Assembly (NCBI GenBank): GCA_021234155.1
Contig: JAJEKV010000004.1
Span: 18,225,310 to 18,289,309, forward strand
Origin: Isoetes taiwanensis
Lineage: Eukaryota > Streptophyta > Lycopodiopsida > Isoetales > Isoetaceae
Direction: 5' to 3'
DNA: 64,000 bases
Every line of letters begins with the position of its first letter. Within the stretch, counting starts at the first letter, position 1. Both the position numbers and the translations under genes were made by a program. The notes beneath the pieces were generated by a model that saw only the letters and a list, made by a program, of their open reading frames with translations, did no database searches and was not told the DNA's origin. Below, piece by piece: positions 57,561 to 64,000 of this stretch.

Positions 57561-60500
57561 AGTGACTAGAAAGGCGGTATATTATATTATAGTGGAGATT
57601 TTTTACAAAATGTGGGGCGCCCAGCTATTTCCGCTATGGGTAACGCCTATACAAAACGCGACTCGAGCCCTATCTACTAAGACCATTTAGGAAAAACCCT
57701 CTACTCCGGTTCCCGGAAGAGGTGATGCGGAGGGAGATGGTAGAGGTTCTCGCTCCCGGATCCCAAATGGCGAGAACCACCTCCATCCTGGTCTTCGGTC
57801 GGGATGTTCAGCCATCCCGGCACACCAAATCCATTCAATGCCACGGTTGTGGCGCGCGGAGATCCGCACAATTCATGCATGTAACCCACTCGACCGGTTA
57901 GTGGGCATAGTGCGATCTTCGTTCAAGCCAGCAGCAGCCCATACTTGCGCCATCGGATGCCGTTACTCCTTGTTCGTCTTTATATAGCCAATCGAGGAAC
58001 TCCTTGTCGACGTGGACCAATCACACAAATCGCCAACGTGTTTGCAATGCAAGGCTGTTTTAAATGAGAATCTTTTCTCCCCGCCGCATATCTAGCCATG
58101 GTACCTTCGACACATTCCTTTTTAATGATATCCCACTTCGAAGTTGCAAAGATTAAATGCCATTCCTTTTTTCGCGGCGCATCGAACATTAATAATGTGT
58201 CCTTTGCCACCTGTCACATCCGATCCTTCTTTCACGCCTCATCCTCACCGTTCATTGCTTTTCTCCCTTACGTTTTTTTGGGACTTAGCCAAATTTTGCC
58301 TCTCAATACCCTTCTTGGCATCTTTTGACCGCACCATCAATCGGTTCGAAGTTTAAGCCCTCTTCATACCTCTTAAGCCGCCACAGTGCTCTAAAACCTT
58401 TTTCGCTTCCTCCCGCCTTTGTCCTCCTCCGCGGCTTTCGACTTCGTCTTCCGCCTTTGGAATCGCTCGTTTAACATGGTGCCCATGGCTGCCCAAATTT
58501 TCTACCCTTCAAACTCTTTGCTCCCAAGGATCCCCCTTTTGCATCAGATCCTTCTTGACGCCCCACTTTTCGGTGAAGCCCTTGTTGTCCCAAATAAAGA
58601 AGTCACCGGAATCCAGCGACCAGCTTTTTACTTTAATTCTCTCAAATGGAACTTCCGCTCCAAATCCACGACCGGTTGAAGCAGGTTCATCGCCAATATC
58701 GTTAACGTAAAGGCTACACCAGCGATTACCGATGGCACCACCATTTCGCTGACTCAACATTTGATTTCAGAGGTATTTTATATTCCCTTACGCACCTTTT
58801 GTGTATCATGGTCTCGCTATCTGGGATCTCGATGTCACGAGTTTGGTGCACACTTATCATGCCAATGTCCATCGCCCGACCAATATCGACAAGCCTCGAA
58901 ACCTTTGTTAAATTTCTGGCGAAAGTTCCTGGGTATTCTATCAAGAACACCTATATCAATAAGCCTTTCTATAACCTGGTCATCATCGCTACACACTCCA
59001 AACACCACATAGATTGGCCCCAAATGATGTTCTATCGTCTTCTCCAAGAAATGGACCACCTTAGGGGTACCCACTTCCATTTCTGAAGTTTCGTGGGAGG
59101 CCACTTTCAAGCCCTCATCCTCACTTCCCTCCCCACACCCAAGATTCTCATACTTCCACTCAAAGCTCTCTTCCAATAACTCACCAAGCTGGCACTTCAC
59201 GCCTGTCTTCCCTCGGGTCATGTCCGCGGTCCGCGACACCCATGTCCAATTGTCTCCTCCTCCGCTACACCATCGGTTCCCACCATTTTTCCCAAACATC
59301 ACAAAACTGGGCAACGGCCAGCTCCACCATCACAACACCGGGTTTGTTGGGTCAATTATCAAAGAGGATGCCTGCCGCCGCTTCTCTCAAGTTACAAGAA
59401 TCCCAAGGCGGCTCTTATGAGGGGGTTCAACGGGCACTAGAGGCCTCGATGCGGTACACGGGACCTTCAAGGCTGCAACGCCTAAGTTGTAACTTTGAGG
59501 CCAAACTTCAAGACAAGCATGAAGCTCTCTTGCTGTGCTCATGCAGATCTCAAAGTGCACAAGCTCAAGTCAGCCAACTTCAGTAGATCAACAGGCTCAG
59601 CCCAATCGAAATTCAGAATTTATTGGAGCACAACAAGTCCAAAGCCGCCTCCCGAAGTACCAAGGACGCAGATATTGCTAAGCTAAATGCCTTGTAATTC
59701 CGGCGTGGTGAAAATTTCAGCACTCAAGTTCAAACCTTTCAGCACGGACGCCAAGTTGCCTCCCTTTGATTCGGGCCCGCCTTTCTACAGACCTGCTCGG
59801 CTCACCACCTCTTCAAGATCGCCTTACGAGGTGCGTAAACGTAAGATACCGGATGACGCGGAGATTGCCGTGCTTCATCTCAATACTGGGAAATCCTCCT
59901 CCCGGTCAACACTTCTTCGTGAACGGGTCCGCGGACTGGGCCACCGCTTTCGAAGGGACAACCGGATCCGTGATCTTGAACAACAACTGCAACAAGCTAT
60001 TCGGTCGCCGATGAGGCTCAAGCAAAACTTGACGCCCATACCGCCATTCTTAACGGAATGCCGGTGACTTCCCAGTTCCTTCCTCGCTATCACGATTATG
60101 TGGTTGCTCGGCGCCACCTCTTCCCTTCGGGCGGCATGCGCAGATGGACCTCGTGGATATTCCCCCCGAGCGGCAAGTGCATTTTCTTCGATTTGGCGGG
60201 CTCTCCATTGAAGACAAAGGGTTGTCTCAGTGCCCTTGTGGTCTTTGATCTCATACACCGTGCGATCCGCACTTTATCACCTTGCCGAGTGGTTCAGCCC
60301 CATGGCTTACATCTTTCATGATTTCTATCCGGTGATACGGGAACACTTTGGAAATGGGCCACGCTTTTTTCGTGGTGACCCTAATCGTGCAATGGGTGCT
60401 TCGGATAACAATCCATATCTTGCGGATCCTCGCCGGACCCAAACTCTTCATCGAGTACATGCCCGAGCTTGCCAATCATTTATCTCTCGGCAAGCGGAAA

Positions 60501-61420
60501 TACCGCGAACAAATCAGAAGTATCTAGGACATCCCGAGGATCTTCCTTTATGCACAAATTTATATGCAAGCACCTGCCGGTTACAATCGATTTATAAGCT
60601 CATTTGGATAGCAAGACGGTCCCCACGGGATGGGATAGCCCTCCCCTGTCAACTCTCGACTCTCTTGCTTCTCTTTTGGGATCGTTTGGTGTCGCTCTTG
60701 ATCCGGATCTTGTCGGTCAATTGGGGGAGACCGGCAACCCGCCCACGGGCATGGTTCCTTCTCCCTATGCTTCCCCTGGGCATTACCTCCACGCTTTGAG
60801 TTCCCTGACTTCGATTTACGCCTTCCTTTTGGACCAAGGTCATGGATGGTCATGCGGGATGGACACCACCTCACATCTGACGGATCTCCGGTGGGATCCA
60901 CGTTTTGTTCGCCGCCCCATTGGGGAAGAAGGTGCCACCGACACCACCACGAATTGGATCTACATTGCTAATGGCGTGGTTGGCAAACGACCGGCCGGAC
61001 GCGCTTCATGGTCTTGACACCTTCTTAAAAGATGCCACCACCTCACGATCAACAGGTCCATCTTCAAGCTGTGGATTTGTGCTGCCCCTCAAATGCATTT
61101 TGCTAAGCTCCCTAAATCGGCCGCCATTTTTTCATTTGCAATCGAATGCGGTCTTCGGTGCCTTTGGCCTCCGTTTGTCTCCTCATGGAATGTCGATTAC
61201 ATTTCTTGGAGACGCCCACGACGCCCTTGAAGACGTGGTGCGGCTCTGGCTTTCTTATTGATGCAGATCCCGCCCTTGCCCAAAACCTCCTCTTGCTCTT
61301 CAAACACGCCAGGGATCTCATTAGCCCGGTCTATAATGGTGCCGCCTCCTCCCCGCGTGAGGATCACTTTTTAGACGAGATGGCTTCCCTTCCGTAAACA
61401 CTTCCTCCTTTTCTTCACTC
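57561..61420 (+). other. Extra region between integrase and 3' LTR
   Basis: About 3.9 kb with long but interrupted plus-strand frames (58419-58679, 59242-59586, 59687-60067, 60230-60799, 60604-61017). A heptad-like, Gln/Leu-rich stretch is readable around 59500-59660. Athila/Tat elements often carry an additional ORF here (env-like in Athila); I cannot assign this one. Confidence 0.5.
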
Positions 61421-61428
61421 GAAAGTGT

Positions 61429-61441
61429 CATTTGGTGGAAG
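61429..61441 (+). promoter_or_regulatory. Probable polypurine tract
   Basis: 'catttggtggaag' lies directly before the 3' LTR, the position and flavour of an Athila/Tat polypurine tract, with pyrimidine interruptions. Confidence 0.55.
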
Positions 61442-62021
61442 TGTTAGTCCTGTGCCTCTGGTACAAGGGACTATTCATGCATCTGACGCACTGTGTCAAG
61501 CTCAAGGATCCTCGGCCAGCCACGGGTCAGCCATCCAAGGCTCCGCCAGAAGACCAAGCAGCGGAATCACGCAGTCAAAGCCTTTGGTCCGTCAACAAGA
61601 GGCGGCAGTGGCGGACGCCCGCCACGGCCTGCCATCGGGCCGTGATTCTAGGCACTTCAAGAGGCACCGCCAACATTCCTCAAGAATCAGGCCTCCTTCC
61701 GTGAGTCGGACACCGAGATCAGTCGAGTGTCTATATTGGGCCCAAGGCCATTGTACTATATATATGAGTAGAGCTAGCACATGAGTTTTAGATGAGTTTT
61801 GAGTCTTGTCTCCTTTCAGATTTTTCTCTATTGCGAGCTCATGTATGTTCATCATTGATATCAAGGAAGCTTATCATCTTTCTCATTTGTTCTTGTTTTC
61901 TTCTTCTTCTTCTCTTCTTGCAAATCAAGGCGGACATAGTCCCCTGGACTCTCCCCTTAGATCCACGCGGGTCCTCACAGAGGGCTGTCTTCCGTGAGTT
62001 CAGAACCTGCACCCCCAAACA
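61442..62021 (+). repeat. 3' LTR
   Basis: It matches the 5' LTR end to end with scattered substitutions and small indels, indicating an insertion that is not recent. Confidence 0.92.
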
Positions 62022-62026
62022 CCGTT

Positions 62027-63855
62027 GTACTCGTAAAAGCATATTAGAGGAAATAAATGCATTGCTTCGAATTTGAGTGGCCTCTATATCCCAGCCCGTT
62101 TAGTAGTAGGCTATGGAATAAGCATTTCAAGCATGTGACCAGAAGTAACTTCAAACAACTTTGCAAAGTGCAATTTATGTGCTAAGCTGAAGGAGACACT
62201 AGATAAGACTGTGCAACCAAGTCTAAGGGCAAAGATAAGGGAACATATGAAGGACCATATGACAGATCAACTATCATGTAGATCAACTTATTGGATGTGG
62301 AGGACCTTATTTGCAATGGAACCTAATAACTATCTATGTATTATACATGATAAAATGGACCAACAGAAGACTTGTCTTCCACAATTCAAGTACATTCCTA
62401 AGTCATGTGGAAGATCATACCCTTTGCAGATTTCAATGACTGGGGCAATATTGCATGGGCGCCCTCGCACCTACTATGGCCATTTCAGTTTAGAGTTGTG
62501 GAGTGATGGTCCAGATTTTCACATTGGGAGTATCATGAGGTGTTTAAGAAACTATGAGAATGGTTACAATGGTCACCTCCAGGATCCTATAGCTAGCTAG
62601 GCACTACATAGTGCATTGTTGGATGGAACCTCTAATAGTATTGAAAAGTTTAGCAAGGCATGGACCTAATGAACATGTTGGAGCTTCAACATTCCGTGCT
62701 AAACCTCGAGATCTGCCCAGAAAGCTCCTCTTGCAACTAAATAATTGTGCTGGTCAAAATAAGAACAGGTGGATGTTTTCTTTCCTATCCTACTTAACAG
62801 CTGTGGGTATTTTTGAAAGAGTCAATTTGGGGTTCCTAATGCCCGGACATACTCATGAGGATGTGGACGCATTGTTTGGAAAATATAGTCATGTATTGAG
62901 ACAGCAAACAGTTACCAACTTTCTCAGGCTATTGGAAATATTTCATGGATGTACAAATCCATGTCCTATAGGATCTCTCATAGAAGAAATGCCTAATTGG
63001 AAGAGTTTTGTAGATGGTTATGCTCTCGACATGGAAGGTCATTCTAGACCTCTTCAATTCACTTTTTGGGTGAGAGAAGGGATTCCAATCATGCAATGGA
63101 AAATGAGACCTTCAGAGGAGAAGTGGAGAGGTGGGGCAGAAATTTGGCACAGGGATGCAAATGGCAAGCCCATGATACCTCCTGGACAACCAAAAGTTCT
63201 AAAACCAACTGAAGAAGTGAAGCAATTGGGATTGACTAAGGATGGCATCAATGACTACATCAAGCATTGGCAAACTAATTCGGATGAGACTAATCGTGCA
63301 TTGATAGATTATTGGAAGAAGGTAATCAACTTGTTGGATGAGGTAGACACATCCTCAGAAGAGCTGAAAGAAGGGTGGTTCCCTAAAAGTAGGTGGAAAA
63401 TATTAGCTGGTGCTGACGAAGATGATGGTACCATTAGTAGCATTGTTAAGGCATATGCTCCTCCTCAATCTGATAAACACTATGTTGGTCCTAAGAAGGA
63501 TAGGCCAAAATATCTAGGCATGGATTGTTATGAACCTTCTACTGATGTGGAGTGCCACCAATTTGTAGTAGTAAAACCAGCAGATCTAGAGACCTATCCA
63601 GTGTGGTTGGGATACACTATCTCGGATATTTGCAAAGAAGAAGGTGATGTTAACTTCAATAAGGTGCGCGTGGAATGGTGGTGTCCAGTACATCAGTTGA
63701 GTAATATCACCGATAAAGAAAGATATTCAGATTGTTGGACAAAGAGGTGGAGGAGAAATCCTAGTGATCATGATCTTTGGCTAGACATTGATACTCGTGG
63801 ACTCCAAAAACTATTCCAAGTAAAACAGCGAGAGTTACAATACCTCAGGATGTAA
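62027..63855 (+). pseudogene. DUF7869-type transposase, copy 4, 3' part
   Basis: It continues copy 4 beyond the LTR element. 'CTRKSILEEINALL' (62029-62070) corresponds to 'YIQKECLKDVNSIL' of copy 3. Then come 'CIIHDKMDQQKTC' (62337-62375), a stop at 62598, 'LLQLNNCAGQNKNRWMF' (about 62729-62778) and 'LGFLMPGHTHEDVDALFGKY' (62827-62886). From 62611 to 63855 the frame is open for 414 codons, including the C-terminal 'FVVVKPADLETYPVWLGYTI' segment. In the second acidic block, Asp is replaced by Asn (QLNN), which would abolish a DDE-type reaction if that residue is catalytic. Confidence 0.75.
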
Positions 63856-64000
63856 GGAATAAGGCTATCATATCCTTGGGGATGCTGGTGGAAAAATATA
63901 AAAAACTATGTAAATATATTTTCTACATTACTATGTATCAATCACAGTTAATAAAAGTTGTGTACTACTTGAGCAGTGTAATATATGATTTTGTAATTTG
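63856..64000. other. 3' flank of transposase copy 4
   Basis: AT-rich sequence with an AATAAAA-like signal at about 63950 ('ttaataaaag'), plausibly the polyadenylation region. Confidence 0.4.

Larger units (their letters stand above)
51030..62021 (+). mobile_element. Ty3/gypsy LTR retrotransposon, Athila/Tat-like, 10,992 bp
   Basis: The 5' LTR is 51030-51608 (579 bp) and the 3' LTR 61442-62021 (580 bp), both TGTTAG...CAAACA. A perfect 5-bp target duplication CCGTT flanks it (51025-51029 and 62022-62026). Domain order is gag zinc knuckle, protease, reverse transcriptase, RNase H, integrase, as in Ty3/gypsy. RT wording ('TTFTTPWG') and the integrase C-terminus ('LKFRWLGPYQIV') point to the Athila/Tat group. 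All coding parts are broken by stops and frameshifts. It is noticeably richer in G+C than the surrounding DNA and splits transposase copy 4. Confidence 0.95.

Noticed and set aside
57687-57889. Minus-strand ORFs near 57.7 kb as a separate gene
   Set aside because: They overlap each other in two frames within the LTR element and show no family resemblance.

Overview
The window is nuclear DNA of a land plant, probably one with a large, transposon-rich genome. I infer this from fragments of plant receptor kinases (an LRR kinase and a G-type lectin kinase), an intron-less plant-type beta-tubulin pseudogene, a CACTA element, a hAT-type MITE and a Ty3/gypsy element of the Athila/Tat type. I see no clearly intact single-copy host gene; nearly everything is a mobile element or its debris. 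The species cannot be named from sequence alone.

Left part (1-19.3 kb): two related copies of an unusual two-gene transposon stand side by side. On the minus strand each carries a DDE-like transposase of the type I associate with DUF7869 proteins (C-C-x3-C, 'DGMDQ/DKMDQ', 'QLDN....NKN', 'GHTH..ID'). On the plus strand, divergently transcribed, lies a multi-exon gene with a ParB-like domain and a C-terminal beta-class N6-adenine/N4-cytosine DNA methyltransferase (motif IV DLPYG, then motif I). Introns and the divergent promoter are filled with a 16-18 bp palindrome (GTGTATTCCGGAATACAC). In one intron six copies lie exactly 41-42 bp apart. Copy 1 is bounded by inverted terminal repeats near 1636 and 12835, and its transposase 3' end is tandemly duplicated. 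A 3188-bp CACTA element with captured receptor-kinase exons has inserted in it, and copy 2 preserves the empty site. Both copies carry frameshifts or stops.

Middle (19.3-41.7 kb): gene-poor repeats. These include three copies of a hairpin with a conserved loop but different, self-complementary stems, a tandem array of 27-bp hairpin units, dispersed duplications, a beta-tubulin pseudogene, a LINE reverse-transcriptase fragment, two foldback/TIR elements and a degenerate lectin-kinase gene.

Right part (41.7-64 kb): two more DUF7869-type transposase genes without a methyltransferase partner (41.8-44.4 kb; 50.0-51.0 plus 62.0-63.9 kb). Between them lie a hAT MITE with a tRNA-like core and a region with an En/Spm (Ptta)-type transposase fragment, small divergent ORFs and about ten GCGCCAGGCGCG palindromes. 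The last transposase is split by an 11-kb Athila/Tat-like LTR retrotransposon (51030-62021, 5-bp target duplication CCGTT).

The strongest candidate for an undescribed system is the transposase plus ParB-methyltransferase element with its phased palindromes: a eukaryotic transposon that appears to have carried its own DNA-modification enzyme.
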